Assembly: GCA_003512805.1 (NCBI GenBank)
Contig: DOOK01000440.1
Span: 1-7,904, forward strand
Length of the DNA: 7,904 nucleotides
From: Erwinia sp.
GTDB lineage: Bacteria > Pseudomonadota > Gammaproteobacteria > Enterobacterales > Enterobacteriaceae
Reading direction: 5' to 3'
The notes below the pieces were generated by a model that ran no database searches, was not told where the DNA came from, and worked only from the letters and a program-made list of their open reading frames with translations. Numbering within the stretch: the first letter of the stretch is position 1; every line of letters starts with the position of its first letter. Made by a program: the position numbers and the translations under genes. Shown piece by piece: positions 1 to 7,586 of the stretch.

Positions 1-591
1 GTTTGGTGTACGCCGGAAGTGCACGACGATCTCACTACCGGTTTCCCCGTATTTACCATGCTTTCGCACTGGAACGGCGGCCTGGTGCATCACGCCATCC
101 AGCCCGGCGAGCCTTTCTCTGTGGCAGTCTGCCCGTCGCTGAGGTTTACGGCGATCCCGCTGCTCAGCAATGCGCCACCCTATTCGCAGTATCGCGGCAG
201 ACCGCTGCCCGGCCACAATGTCGCGCTGTTTATTGAAGATACCCGCAGCGGTAAAACGCTGATGTACGCGCCTGGTCTGGGCGAGCCGGACAGCGAGCTA
301 TTGGGCTGGTTGCAAAAGGCCGACTGCCTGCTGATTGACGGCACGCTGTGGCAGGACAACGAGCTGGCGACGACCGGCGTGGGCCGCAATACCGGTAAGG
401 ATATGGGACATCTGGCGCTGGCCGAAGAACAGGGGCTGATCGCCCTGCTGGCTTCGTTGCCCGCCGAGCGCAAAATCCTTATTCATATTAATAATACCAA
501 CCCGATCCTGGATGAAGAGTCGGCTGAACGTCAGGCGTTGACGCAGCACGGCATTGAAGTCAGCTGGGATGGCATGCGTATCGACCTGTGA
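1..591 (+). CDS. pqqB: PqqB, PQQ biosynthesis protein (5' end missing)
   Basis: The frame is open from the first base and ends at TGA 589-591, giving 196 residues. The family is usually about 300-310 residues, so roughly the first 110 are missing. PqqB has a metallo-beta-lactamase fold; published work on the Methylorubrum protein describes an iron-dependent hydroxylase that acts on the cross-linked Glu-Tyr intermediate cut from PqqA. Visible family signatures are [12 protein letters not shown] near the start, [12 protein letters not shown] with a conserved Asp and the following MGH in the middle, and [16 protein letters not shown] near the C-terminus, which closes with SWDGMRIDL. These support the assignment strongly. 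A GTG at 19 is an internal codon, not the start, because conserved PqqB sequence continues upstream of it. pqqC begins 7 nt after the stop, so the two are co-transcribed. The operon promoter and pqqA lie outside the window. Confidence 0.96.
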   Translation, partial: VWCTPEVHDDLTTGFPVFTMLSHWNGGLVHHAIQPGEPFSVAVCPSLRFTAIPLLSNAPPYSQYRGRPLPGHNVALFIEDTRSGKTLMYAPGLGEPDSELLGWLQKADCLLIDGTLWQDNELATTGVGRNTGKDMGHLALAEEQGLIALLASLPAERKILIHINNTNPILDEESAERQALTQHGIEVSWDGMRIDL

Positions 592-598
592 GAAAACC

Positions 599-1351
599 AT
601 GCAACAGACTCCCATGACGCGCGAAGCGTTCGAGCAGGCGCTGCGCGCCAAAGGCGCTTATTACCATATTCATCATCCTTACCATATCGCCATGCATAAT
701 GGACAGGCGACGCGCGAACAAATCCAGGGTTGGGTGGCTAACCGCTTTTACTACCAGACCAGTATTCCCCTGAAAGACGCGGCGATTATGGCGAACTGCC
801 CGGATCCACAAACGCGCCGTAAGTGGGTGCAGCGCATTCTCGATCACGACGGCCATCAGGGAAGCGAAGGCGGCATTGAAGCCTGGCTGCGCCTGGGCGA
901 AGCGGTCGGCCTGAAGCGCGAGACGCTGCTGTCGGAGGAAAGGGTGCTGCCCGGCGTGCGTTTCGCGGTAGATGCTTACGTCAACTTCGCCCGCCGCGCG
1001 CGGTGGCAGGAGGCGGCCTGTAGCTCACTGACCGAGCTGTTCGCCCCGGAAATCCATCAGTCGCGCCTGGACAGCTGGCCACAGCACTATAAGTGGATCG
1101 AAGCCGAAGGTTATGGCTACTTCCGTGGCCGCCTGAGTCAGGCTAACCGTGATGTTGAGCACGGGCTGGCGCTGGCGCTGGACTATTTCACCACCGCTGA
1201 ACAGCAGCAGCGTATGTTGTCTATTTTGCAGTTCAAGCTGGATATTCTCTGGAGTATGCTGGACGCCATGACGCTGGCCTATGCGCTGCATCGTCCGCCT
1301 TACCATACCGTGACCGACCAGCCCGTCTGGCATAAAGAGAGATTGCTGTAA
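599..1351 (+). CDS. pqqC: PqqC, pyrroloquinoline-quinone synthase
   Basis: Cofactor-free oxidase that catalyses the last step of PQQ synthesis, the ring closure and eight-electron oxidation of AHQQ to PQQ with O2, in the cytoplasm. The product is 250 residues; Klebsiella PqqC has 251 and aligns by eye without gaps at an offset of one. Residues matching the described active site are Y22, H23, R49, Q53, R79, H83 (Klebsiella H84), H153, R156, Y174 and R178, so the enzyme looks intact. The family signatures [13 protein letters not shown] and [15 protein letters not shown] are present. I chose ATG 599 because it gives the family's length and N-terminus. The frame stays open upstream to ATG 554, but that would lie inside pqqB. 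ATG 614 is a weaker alternative. The Shine-Dalgarno is poor, so translation may be coupled to pqqB. The stop TAA shares its last base with the pqqD ATG. Confidence 0.97.
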   Translation: MQQTPMTREAFEQALRAKGAYYHIHHPYHIAMHNGQATREQIQGWVANRFYYQTSIPLKDAAIMANCPDPQTRRKWVQRILDHDGHQGSEGGIEAWLRLGEAVGLKRETLLSEERVLPGVRFAVDAYVNFARRARWQEAACSSLTELFAPEIHQSRLDSWPQHYKWIEAEGYGYFRGRLSQANRDVEHGLALALDYFTTAEQQQRMLSILQFKLDILWSMLDAMTLAYALHRPPYHTVTDQPVWHKERLL

Positions 1352-1635
1352 TGACCCTTAACGACCAGCAGATACCTGCGTTTCGCCGCGGCTACCGCCT
1401 GCAGTGGGAACCGACCCAAGATTGCCACGTGATCCTCTACCCGGAAGGGATGGCGAAGCTGAACGAAAGCGCCACCGCGATTTTGCAGCTGGTGGACGGC
1501 AAACGTCCGCTCGCGGCCGTCATTGCTGAACTGAATGCCCGTTTTCCCGATGCGGGCGGCGTGGATGAAGACGTCAAAGCGTTTTTTATGCAGGCCGTTG
1601 AACAGAAGTGGATAATTTTCCGTGAACTCGCTTAA
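1351..1635 (+). CDS. pqqD: PqqD, PqqA-binding peptide chaperone
   Basis: Small protein of 94 residues, the usual length for stand-alone PqqD. It is the prototype of the RiPP recognition element: it binds the precursor peptide PqqA and presents it to the radical SAM enzyme PqqE. The conserved core [18 protein letters not shown] (about residues 30-47) and the aromatic-rich start [11 protein letters not shown] are recognisable. The ATG overlaps the pqqC stop codon by one base (TAATG), and the last 14 nt overlap the start of pqqE, so C, D and E are tightly coupled. PqqD is separate here, not fused to PqqC or PqqE as it is in some bacteria. There is no sign of damage. Confidence 0.96.
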   Translation: MTLNDQQIPAFRRGYRLQWEPTQDCHVILYPEGMAKLNESATAILQLVDGKRPLAAVIAELNARFPDAGGVDEDVKAFFMQAVEQKWIIFRELA

Positions 1636-2755
1636 GCCTAATCCGCCGCTCTGGCTGCTGGCCGAGCTGACCTATCGCTGTCCGTTGCAGTGTCCCTACT
1701 GCTCTAACCCGCTGGATTTTGCCCGGCAGGAGCAGGAGTTGACTACGGCGCAATGGATAGAAGTGTTCAAACAGGCACGCCAGATGGGCGCCGTCCAGCT
1801 GGGTTTTTCCGGTGGCGAGCCGCTGGTGCGCAAGGATCTGCCCGAGCTGATCCGTGCCGCGCGGGATCTGGGTTTTTATACCAACCTGATCACCTCCGGC
1901 ATCGGGCTGACAGAGAAAAAGATCGACGCTTTTGCCGAAGCGGGCCTCGATCATATTCAGATCAGCTTTCAGGCGAGCGACGAGACGCTGAATGCCGCGC
2001 TGGCAGGATCGCAAAAAGCCTTCCAGCAAAAGCTGGCGATGGCGAAAGCGGTTAAGGCGCACGGCTACCCGATGGTGCTGAATTTTGTGCTGCACCGCCA
2101 TAATATCGATCAGATCGATCGCATCATCGAACTGGCGATCGAGCTGGAGGCCGATGACGTCGAGCTGGCGACCTGTCAGTTTTACGGCTGGGCGCAGCTG
2201 AACCGTGAAGGGCTGTTGCCCACGCGCGAGCAGATCGCCAGCGCCGAAGCCGTGGTGCAGCACTATCGCGAAAAGATGAAGGATGACAGTAATTTCGCCA
2301 ACCTGCTGTTTGTGACGCCCGACTACTATGAAGAGCGGCCGAAGGGCTGTATGGGCGGCTGGGGCGCGATTTTCCTGAGCGTGACGCCGGAAGGCATGGC
2401 GCTGCCTTGCCACAGCGCGCGCCAGCTGCCGATCGCCTTTCCGTCGGTGCTGGAACATACGCTGCAGGAGATCTGGTACGACTCGTTCGGCTTTAACAAA
2501 TATCGCGGCTTCGACTGGATGCCCGAACCGTGCCGCTCCTGCTCCGAAAAAGAGAAGGATTTCGGCGGCTGCCGCTGTCAGGCCTTCATGCTGACCGGCA
2601 ATGCGGACAATGCCGATCCCGTCTGCGCCAAGTCCCCGCATCACGGTCAGATCCTTGAGGCACGCGAGCAGGCCAACTGCAGCAATATCCAAATCAGCCA
2701 GCTGCAGTTCCGCAACCGCACTAACTCACAGCTGATCTTTAAAACCGAAGCGTGA
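1622..2755 (+). CDS. pqqE: PqqE, PqqA peptide cyclase (radical SAM, SPASM)
   Basis: Radical SAM enzyme that makes the first carbon-carbon bond of PQQ, joining Glu and Tyr side chains of PqqA while PqqD holds the peptide. The product is 377 residues, within a few of the Klebsiella protein. The SAM-binding [4Fe-4S] motif CPLQCPYC is at residues 20-27 and GGEP at 64-67. The C-terminal SPASM domain has all expected ligands: C243, C263, C317 and C319, corresponding to auxiliary cluster I of the Methylorubrum enzyme, and C304, C307, D313 and C335, corresponding to the unusual Asp-ligated cluster II. All metal sites therefore appear intact. The start is GTG at 1622, inside pqqD; it gives the family N-terminus just before [13 protein letters not shown], and no nearby ATG does. 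A weak SD-like AGTGGA sits about 9 nt upstream. Coupling to pqqD is likely. Confidence 0.96.
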   Translation: MNSLKPNPPLWLLAELTYRCPLQCPYCSNPLDFARQEQELTTAQWIEVFKQARQMGAVQLGFSGGEPLVRKDLPELIRAARDLGFYTNLITSGIGLTEKKIDAFAEAGLDHIQISFQASDETLNAALAGSQKAFQQKLAMAKAVKAHGYPMVLNFVLHRHNIDQIDRIIELAIELEADDVELATCQFYGWAQLNREGLLPTREQIASAEAVVQHYREKMKDDSNFANLLFVTPDYYEERPKGCMGGWGAIFLSVTPEGMALPCHSARQLPIAFPSVLEHTLQEIWYDSFGFNKYRGFDWMPEPCRSCSEKEKDFGGCRCQAFMLTGNADNADPVCAKSPHHGQILEAREQANCSNIQISQLQFRNRTNSQLIFKTEA

Positions 2756-5085
2756 ACGGATCCTCCTCCCGCGTAGTGAACGGCCTGCGGATCACCTTGA
2801 TCCACGAGCCGTCTGCCGATCGGGCGGCGGCGCTGTTCAGGCTGTCTGCCGGCAGTCTTGACGAACCGGCGCGCTGGCCAGGCCTGGTGCATCTGCTGGA
2901 ACACGTGCTGTTTGCCGGTAGCGCCGGTTTTCAGCATGAGCAGCGACTGATGGCCTGGGCACCTGCGCATGGCGCAAAACTGAATGCCAGTACCCAGGCG
3001 CATTTCACCACCTGGTTTGTGGAGATCGCCCCTGAGAGGCTGGCGCAGGCGTTATGCAGGCTGACAGATATGTTGTCGCGCCCGCTGCTGTCCGGCAAGG
3101 CGATCGCGGCAGAAGCGGCGGCGATCGAGGCGGAATATCGCATGCTGCAAAGCCACGGCCCGACACTGTGCGAGGCAGCGCTGAGCCAGGCCTTTGCCGC
3201 GCCTCATCCTGTGCATGCGTTTCACGTGGGTAGCCAGCACCATTTCGGTGACGATACGGTCGCGCTACAGCAGGCGCTGCGTAACTGGCATCACCGCTTT
3301 TTCCATACCGGCAACCTTGAGCTCTGGCTGAGCGGCCCGCAGCCGCTGGCGGAGCTGGAAGCCATGGCGGCAGAGGCAGCCGCCGTTTTTCCCCGGGCCG
3401 ACACCGCGCCTGACGCACCGACGAGGTTACAGCTTAACGAACAATCCGCTTTCGCGTTGCAAAGTGCTGCTGACCAGCATTTTCAACTGAGCTTTCTTGT
3501 TAACGATCGGCCCCCTGCCAGCCTGACGCTGCTGCGCGAGCTGCTGACCGATAAAGCATCGGGTAGCCTGCTGGCAACGCTGCGTGAACAGGGATTGTGT
3601 GATGAGATCTCATTGCTGGAGCCTTACCGCAGCGCGCGGCAGTCGGTAGCGAGCGTCCGTTTTCAGCTAAGCGGGCTTCAGCTGGCGCAGTGCGTCCGTA
3701 TTGAAGCGCTGTTCCGTCGCTGGCTGGCACAGCTATCCGGGCTGACGATAACGCAGCGCGCGCACTATGCCAGCCTCACGCAGCGGCATTTCAGTCAGCT
3801 TTCTCCGCTCGATCGACTCCGCGAGCTGGCCTCAGGCTTCCCCCCGGCACAAGCGACCACGCCGCTGCCGCTGCCGCACAGCTTCAGTCGCCTGTGGGTA
3901 TCGCCTACAGTCAGCGCGCCGGAAGTGCAGGCACAGGGTTTTACGCTAAAGCTGGCCGCTATTGACTGGCCGAAGGCGGCACCCGACACCTCGCTGGCTA
4001 TGCATTTTTATTCGCCCGCAGCCCTGCCCGAAAGCCCTAAGCTCCCTGCAGCGCAAAGCGCGTTGGCAGTAGTGGATGCACCGGGCGATCCCACGTTGTT
4101 GCTTAGCGTTCAGCCAGGCCTGTTGCTTTGTCGGCGTACTGCCGCGCTGATTGAGGCCGCGTTGCAGCCTGTCATGGGTGATGCCTTGCATGGCGGTGGC
4201 GAACTGGTCTTTTCCCGGCAGCACGGGCTGTGGCAGCTACGGCTCAGCGGCCACAACGCACTACTCGCCGCCACGCTGAATCGAGCAGGGGTGGCTCTGG
4301 CGGATCCGTCGGCCGCCACCCAAGCCTTTGCCGGACGCCTTTTTCACAAGGCGCTGCAGGCTGATGATATCGCTATCCGCTGTTTACTGGCTCGCCTGCC
4401 CGATTTATTGAGCAGCACGTCAGCGGATTCGCTGACGACGATACGCTGGCAGGCTACGCTTTACGGCGGCGCGGACGATAGCGCAGACACCGTGTCACGG
4501 CTGCTGACCAGGCTGCCGGGCGTGATTGAGCCAGGCCGGTCGTCACCGCCGGTGTTTCCCACGCAGCCGCACTATGGTTGCCCGACGCCAGGAGAGGACG
4601 CAGCGGTGCTGGTGTTCTGTCCGCTGGCCGGGCCAGGTGCCATCGGCTTAACCCGCTGGCGCCTGCTCGCCGCAGTGTTTGAACCACGCTTTTTTCAGCA
4701 GCTGCGGGTCGAGGCCAACGTTGGCTACGTGGTCAGCTGCCGTTTTCATCAGGTCGCCGGACAGGCCGGCCTGCTGTTTGCGCTGCAATCGCCTGCTTTA
4801 AGCACGGAGGCACTTTTCCGACATATCGATCGGTTTATCGTCCGCATGGCGGAAACGGTAAAGGGTTTAACAGCCGAAACGCTTAATGACAGCTGGCTTT
4901 CACTGGTGACTGCCCTGCCCACCAGCACGCCACAGCACCGTGATCACATTACCGCCCACTGGTTACATCAGCAGCTTAACCTGCCGTTCGACGTTGCACA
5001 GCCCACGCCTGAGCAGCTGCGCCTTGCTTATCAACAGCTGACCGACAGCCGCGCACGCTGGTGGCGGCTGAGTAATAGCGCCTGA
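2752..5085 (+). CDS. pqqF: PqqF, M16-family zinc peptidase of the pqq operon
   Basis: Insulysin-like (M16) metallopeptidase thought to release the cross-linked Glu-Tyr unit from PqqA. The product is 777 residues, close to the 762 of Klebsiella PqqF, in one chain, unlike the two-subunit PqqF/PqqG of Methylorubrum. The inverted zinc motif HLLEH is at residues 47-51, and the distal zinc ligand is E128, 81 residues after H47, the same spacing as H108/E189 in human insulysin. In the C-terminal half R652 and Y659 (R-x6-Y, followed by VVSCRF) match the insulysin substrate-binding pair R824/Y831. Both halves therefore look functional. No signal peptide is visible. The start GTG at 2752 overlaps the pqqE stop (GTGA), and the SD is weak, so translational coupling is likely. 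The sequence is less conserved than PqqB-E, as is usual for PqqF. It is the last gene of the operon; no clear terminator follows. Confidence 0.93.
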   Translation: MNGSSSRVVNGLRITLIHEPSADRAAALFRLSAGSLDEPARWPGLVHLLEHVLFAGSAGFQHEQRLMAWAPAHGAKLNASTQAHFTTWFVEIAPERLAQALCRLTDMLSRPLLSGKAIAAEAAAIEAEYRMLQSHGPTLCEAALSQAFAAPHPVHAFHVGSQHHFGDDTVALQQALRNWHHRFFHTGNLELWLSGPQPLAELEAMAAEAAAVFPRADTAPDAPTRLQLNEQSAFALQSAADQHFQLSFLVNDRPPASLTLLRELLTDKASGSLLATLREQGLCDEISLLEPYRSARQSVASVRFQLSGLQLAQCVRIEALFRRWLAQLSGLTITQRAHYASLTQRHFSQLSPLDRLRELASGFPPAQATTPLPLPHSFSRLWVSPTVSAPEVQAQGFTLKLAAIDWPKAAPDTSLAMHFYSPAALPESPKLPAAQSALAVVDAPGDPTLLLSVQPGLLLCRRTAALIEAALQPVMGDALHGGGELVFSRQHGLWQLRLSGHNALLAATLNRAGVALADPSAATQAFAGRLFHKALQADDIAIRCLLARLPDLLSSTSADSLTTIRWQATLYGGADDSADTVSRLLTRLPGVIEPGRSSPPVFPTQPHYGCPTPGEDAAVLVFCPLAGPGAIGLTRWRLLAAVFEPRFFQQLRVEANVGYVVSCRFHQVAGQAGLLFALQSPALSTEALFRHIDRFIVRMAETVKGLTAETLNDSWLSLVTALPTSTPQHRDHITAHWLHQQLNLPFDVAQPTPEQLRLAYQQLTDSRARWWRLSNSA

Positions 5086-5156
5086 CAAATTTTACCACCC
5101 GCCAAATTTAATCGATTCAGCTTATCTTTTATTCATTGCCTGAGCCCCGTACGGCA

Positions 5157-5184
5157 TAAAGTTTCTCTTCGTGACTACCGATAA
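5157..5184 (+). promoter_or_regulatory. Sigma-28 (FliA) type promoter of the chemoreceptor gene
   Basis: A perfect TAAAGTTT -35 element (5157-5164) is followed after 12 nt by ACCGATAA (5177-5184), seven of eight bases of the enterobacterial FliA -10 consensus GCCGATAA. The usual spacer is 11 nt, so this one is a base longer. Transcription would start near 5190, about 30 nt before the ATG. Class 3 flagellar promoters of this kind normally drive E. coli chemoreceptor genes, which fits the gene downstream. The 71 bases between the pqqF stop and this promoter contain no convincing GC-rich hairpin with a T-tract, so pqq transcription may run into the receptor gene. Confidence 0.8.
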
Positions 5185-5220
5185 GCTTTATATCTTCTCC
5201 CCTTTTTCAGAGTACGCAAC

Positions 5221-6876
5221 ATGATAAAAAATATTAAAGTTGTGACCAGCATCGTTATCATGCTGGTGATTTTCAGTGGGTTGTTGCTGGTTTCCAGCGC
5301 GCTCTCTTTTAATGCCATCAGCCAGGACAAAAACAACTTCACCCGTGCCAGCGTGCTGACACAGCAACAGGGCCAGCTCAGCGATACCTGGCAGTCGCTG
5401 CTGAAAACGCGCATCGCCATTAACCGCGCGGCTATCCGCATCCTGAAAAAACAAACTGACCCGGATACGCTGGCGGCTATCAATAAGCTGCTGACCAGCG
5501 CCACTGCCCAGCTTGAACAGGCGCAGGCGCATTTTGACCGCTATCAGCATGCCCCCGTGCAGTCCGGACAAAGCAGAGAGATTGCCGCCAACCTGGCGGC
5601 CAGCTATCAGCAGATGGCCGATACGATGAAGCAGTCGGTCCAGTTTCTCGGCGCAAATAATTACGAGGCCTACGGCAATCTGGAAGCGCAAAAAGCCCAG
5701 GACAGTTTGGATACCAGCTATAACCAGTGGCGTGCCCAGAACAAGCAGCTGCTGGCGGCCGGCATTGAGGTTAACCAACAGGGCTTTACGCATATGATCT
5801 GGACGCTGGCAGCGGTGCTCGTGCTGCTGCTGGTGGTGGTGCTGGTCATCTGGAAAGTGATCAAGGAAGTCCTGCTGCATCCGCTAAAGCAGGTAGAAGA
5901 ACATATCCAGCACATCGCCGAAGGCGAGCTGACCCGCACGCTGACGGTGGAAGGCCGTAGCGAAATAGCTACGCTGGCCACGCACCTCTCTGCCATGCAG
6001 CAGTCGCTGACCACTACCGTCAGCCACGTACGGGAAAGCTCCGACGCCATCTATAGCGGCGCGAGCGAAATTTCTATGGGCAATAATGACCTGTCGGCCC
6101 GTACCGAAGAGCAGGCCGCCTCGCTGGAGCAGACTGCAGCCAGTATGGAAGAGCTGACCGCCACGGTGAAACAGAACGCCGAAAATGCGCGTCAGGCCTC
6201 GCAGCTTGCGTCGAGCGCGTCGCAGACCGCGCTTAAAGGTGGTCAGGTGGTGGATGGCGTGGTACGCACTATGAGCGATATTGCCGGCAGCTCGAAGAAA
6301 ATCGCCGACATTATCACCGTGATTGACGGTATCGCCTTCCAGACCAACATCCTGGCGCTTAATGCCGCTGTGGAAGCTGCCCGCGCGGGCGAACAGGGGC
6401 GCGGCTTTGCCGTGGTCGCAGGCGAAGTACGTAACCTTGCGCAGCGCAGCGCCCAGGCGGCGAAAGAGATCAAGACGCTGATTGAAGCCTCCGTCAGCCG
6501 CGTCGACGCCGGTTCGCTCCAGGTCGCTACCGCCGGAGAAACGATGCACGATATCGTTGACGCTGTAGGGCGCGTCACCGCCATTATGGCAGAGATCGCT
6601 TCCGCTTCTGACGAACAGAGTCGCGGTATCGATCAGATTGGCCAGGCGGTCACGGAGATGGATCGGGTAACGCAGCAGAACGCCTCGCTGGTACAGGAGT
6701 CCGCCGCCGCCGCCGCCTCGCTGGAGGAACAGGCTACCCGCCTGGCTCAGGCCGTTGCCGTGTTCCGGACCGGCCATTCGCGCGCGCCAGCCTTAAAGTC
6801 GGTCGCCGCCTCAGCGGCAAAGGCTCCGAAAAAAATGCAGCCAGCGACCGGTGAAGGAAACTGGGAAACGTTTTAA
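5221..6876 (+). CDS. Tsr-like methyl-accepting chemotaxis protein
   Basis: Inner-membrane chemoreceptor that senses periplasmic ligands and controls CheA through CheW. Its 551 residues are the length of E. coli Tsr, and landmarks keep Tsr numbering. TM1 is about residues 7-29, the periplasmic four-helix domain about 30-190 and TM2 about 193-214; then come a HAMP domain to about 267 and the signalling coiled coil. The hairpin tip ([20 protein letters not shown] from 368) keeps F373, N381, E385 and R388. Adaptation sites are E297, Q304, E311, E493 and probably E502. The last five residues are NWETF, the CheR/CheB tether of high-abundance receptors. The amino-acid-binding residues R64, N68, R69 and R73 are present, but position 156, Thr in Tsr, is Ala, and 151/152 are Tyr/Gly, so the ligand may not be serine. 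It has its own FliA-type promoter and converges with the sfsB-like gene 17 bp downstream. Family certain; ligand unknown. Confidence 0.95.
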   Translation: MIKNIKVVTSIVIMLVIFSGLLLVSSALSFNAISQDKNNFTRASVLTQQQGQLSDTWQSLLKTRIAINRAAIRILKKQTDPDTLAAINKLLTSATAQLEQAQAHFDRYQHAPVQSGQSREIAANLAASYQQMADTMKQSVQFLGANNYEAYGNLEAQKAQDSLDTSYNQWRAQNKQLLAAGIEVNQQGFTHMIWTLAAVLVLLLVVVLVIWKVIKEVLLHPLKQVEEHIQHIAEGELTRTLTVEGRSEIATLATHLSAMQQSLTTTVSHVRESSDAIYSGASEISMGNNDLSARTEEQAASLEQTAASMEELTATVKQNAENARQASQLASSASQTALKGGQVVDGVVRTMSDIAGSSKKIADIITVIDGIAFQTNILALNAAVEAARAGEQGRGFAVVAGEVRNLAQRSAQAAKEIKTLIEASVSRVDAGSLQVATAGETMHDIVDAVGRVTAIMAEIASASDEQSRGIDQIGQAVTEMDRVTQQNASLVQESAAAAASLEEQATRLAQAVAVFRTGHSRAPALKSVAASAAKAPKKMQPATGEGNWETF

Positions 6877-6879
6877 ACA

Positions 6880-6901
6880 GGCGGCGCTGAGTCTCACCGC
6901 C
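6880..6901 (-). terminator. Possible short terminator hairpin of the sfsB-like gene
   Basis: GGCGG (6880-6884) pairs with CCGCC (6897-6901), and TGA (6888-6890) with TCA (6894-6896), leaving a three-base bulge and a three-base loop. Read on the minus strand the hairpin covers the sfsB-like stop codon and is followed by TGTTTAAAAC, a short and imperfect T-run. It sits in the 17-bp gap between two convergent genes, a sensible place for a terminator. The bulge and weak T-run keep confidence low. Confidence 0.3.
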
Positions 6902-7142
6902 CGTTCTGATGATGATACTTATGTGGCCGACCCGGATGTCGATAGCGCGTCGGCCATATTTTCTCAGGCGCAATGTCCAGCGCTTCAGCAATCAGCCGCT
7001 CGCCTTTTGGCCAGGGACGGCGCAATGCATTAGCCAGCGTCGAGGACGCCAGTCCCGCCTGCCGGGAAAGTGCCGATAAATTCGTCCCTCTCTTTTTTAA
7101 CGCAGCGATAATGTCTGCGGTATGCCAGTCCTTTAGCTCCAT
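6894..7142 (-). CDS. sfsB: SfsB/Nlp (Ner-like) small DNA-binding regulator
   Basis: An 82-residue protein of the Ner/Nlp family, small helix-turn-helix proteins related to the Ner repressor of phage Mu. E. coli SfsB (Nlp) is reported to influence maltose-gene expression; the target here is unknown. Signatures are DWHTADIIAALKKRGT (5-20), the helix-turn-helix (about 22-41, LSALSRQAGLASSTLANALR), RPWPKGE (42-48) and the terminal IWPTRY (62-67), followed by a basic, His-rich tail shorter than in E. coli SfsB. A near-perfect Shine-Dalgarno AAAGGAGG lies at 7154-7147. Of two adjacent ATGs, the one at 7142 leaves 4 nt after the SD and the one at 7145 only 1, so 7142 is preferred. A TTG at 7166 lies upstream of the SD and is not the start. 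The gene converges with the chemoreceptor and diverges from ftnA. The family is clear, but orthology to E. coli sfsB is inferred only from motif similarity. Confidence 0.88.
   Translation of the reverse strand: MELKDWHTADIIAALKKRGTNLSALSRQAGLASSTLANALRRPWPKGERLIAEALDIAPEKIWPTRYRHPGRPHKYHHQNGR
6921..6962 (+). terminator. Inverted repeat, possible terminator of the chemoreceptor transcript
   Basis: TGGCCGAC (6924-6931) and GTCGGCCA (6949-6956) form a perfect 8-bp stem, extendable outward by a G-T and two A-T pairs (6921-6923 with 6957-6959), around a 17-base loop. On the plus strand the right arm runs into TATTTTCTC, a modest T-tract, about 45 nt after the chemoreceptor stop. It lies inside the 3' end of the opposite-strand sfsB-like gene (codons about 62-74), and one arm encodes the conserved IWPT. 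The loop is long and the T-tract short, so this is a candidate only. Confidence 0.45.
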
Positions 7143-7146
7143 CATG

Positions 7147-7154
7147 CCTCCTTT
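7147..7154 (-). promoter_or_regulatory. Strong ribosome binding site of the sfsB-like gene
   Basis: Read on the minus strand this is AAAGGAGG, an almost perfect match to the anti-Shine-Dalgarno sequence. It decides the start of the sfsB-like gene: ATG 7142 is 4 nt away, while ATG 7145 is only 1 nt away and the upstream TTG at 7166 precedes it. Confidence 0.8.
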
Positions 7155-7284
7155 CTGTGAACCCAACGTTATTGGCGGCCAGCCCGCTTATCGTCTCATC
7201 TCTCTTCTCACACCGTTACCGCGGTTGATATCCCTTTCAGGGAGAAAAACCTCAGTCGCTGCAATACGGCGCGGAAACGCCAAT

Positions 7285-7290
7285 ATTATA
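7285..7290 (-). promoter_or_regulatory. Candidate -10 element for the sfsB-like gene
   Basis: The minus strand reads TATAAT exactly at 7290-7285, within GAATATAATATTGG. No good -35 hexamer lies 16-18 nt upstream (TAAATG at 17 nt is poor). If used, transcription would start near 7278 and leave a leader of about 135 nt before the ATG. The surrounding DNA is AT-rich, so a chance match is quite possible. Confidence 0.25.
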
Positions 7291-7413
7291 TTCTTTACCT
7301 ACAACGGCATTTATTCTTTCTCTGTTATACAGCGAAAAGGCGCGTTTTTAAATATTTATTCCTCTAAATGCAGCGATTTATATAATAAAAAAACCATGCA
7401 AATCATTAGGTAG

Positions 7414-7463
7414 ACCAGTAATGAGGATGGCTTATTTATACCAGTAAAATGCCGCGCATCCTC
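7414..7463. repeat. Short direct and inverted repeats upstream of ftnA
   Basis: ACCAGTAA occurs at 7414-7421 and again at 7440-7447. Interleaved with it, GAGGATG (7423-7429) is the inverse of CATCCTC (7457-7463), a 7-bp stem with a 27-base loop. No T-tract follows, so it is not terminator-like. No function is evident; short repeats can arise by chance in AT-rich DNA. Confidence 0.4.
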
Positions 7464-7467
7464 TCGT

Positions 7468-7493
7468 GAATAGCTAACAGGAATAGTTATCAG
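7468..7493. repeat. Tandem imperfect 13-bp repeat upstream of the Fur box
   Basis: GAATAGCTAACAG (7468-7480) is followed directly by GAATAGTTATCAG (7481-7493), 11 of 13 bases identical. A degenerate third copy, AACCATTACAG (7494-7504), may follow. The array ends about 22 bp before the Fur box and lies between the AT-rich tract and the ftnA promoter. It could be a tandem operator; the second unit contains GTTATCA, a Fur-like half-site, but its overall match to a Fur box is weak. Confidence 0.55.
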
Positions 7494-7526
7494 AACCATT
7501 ACAGTACATGCCGCCAGCGAAAAAGA

Positions 7527-7541
7527 TGATAATAATTATCA
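7527..7541. promoter_or_regulatory. Fur box upstream of ftnA
   Basis: TGATAATAATTATCA is a perfect 7-1-7 inverted repeat identical to the Fur consensus TGATAATxATTATCA. The 19-mer at 7522-7540 also matches 15 of 19 bases of the classical GATAATGATAATCATTATC. Its centre (7534) is 124 nt before the ftnA ATG and about 88 nt before the probable transcription start. That is too far upstream for simple repression, and close to the position I recall (around -83) for E. coli ftnA, where Fe-Fur activates by displacing H-NS. Activation here is inferred from that parallel. Confidence 0.85.
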
Positions 7542-7586
7542 CTCCTCCTTTTTGTGCGCTAAAAATATAAATATCTTTTTATCCGG

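Noticed and set aside
554..598. Upstream extension of pqqC to ATG 554
   Set aside because: It lies inside the conserved end of pqqB and would add 15 residues absent from Klebsiella PqqC.
1586..2692. 368-codon open frame on the minus strand opposite pqqE
   Set aside because: It is antisense to a fully conserved gene with all catalytic residues. The product (rich in Arg, His, Gln, Leu) resembles no family I know. Long mirror frames are common in GC-rich genes.
5086..5156. Terminator after pqqF
   Set aside because: Only short AT palindromes (AAATTT) and the self-complementary CCGTACGG are present. None makes a GC-rich hairpin followed by a T-tract.
5188..6777. Minus-strand frames of 230 and 297 codons opposite the chemoreceptor
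   Set aside because: The receptor frame is certain from domain landmarks. The antisense products are Arg/Gly/His-rich, resemble no known family and show no ribosome binding site.
7143..7166. Longer sfsB-like protein starting at TTG 7166 or ATG 7145
   Set aside because: The AAAGGAGG ribosome binding site lies between the TTG and the ATGs. ATG 7145 leaves only 1 nt spacing, so ATG 7142 fits best.
6973..7413. 146-codon plus-strand frame across the sfsB-like gene and into the intergenic region
   Set aside because: Its first part is the mirror of the sfsB-like gene, which has a strong ribosome binding site and family motifs. The rest runs through AT-rich non-coding DNA with no recognisable protein features.
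7508..7570. 20-codon plus-strand frame over the Fur box
   Set aside because: It has no Shine-Dalgarno sequence, its codons are dictated by the Fur box, and it lies upstream of the probable ftnA transcription start.
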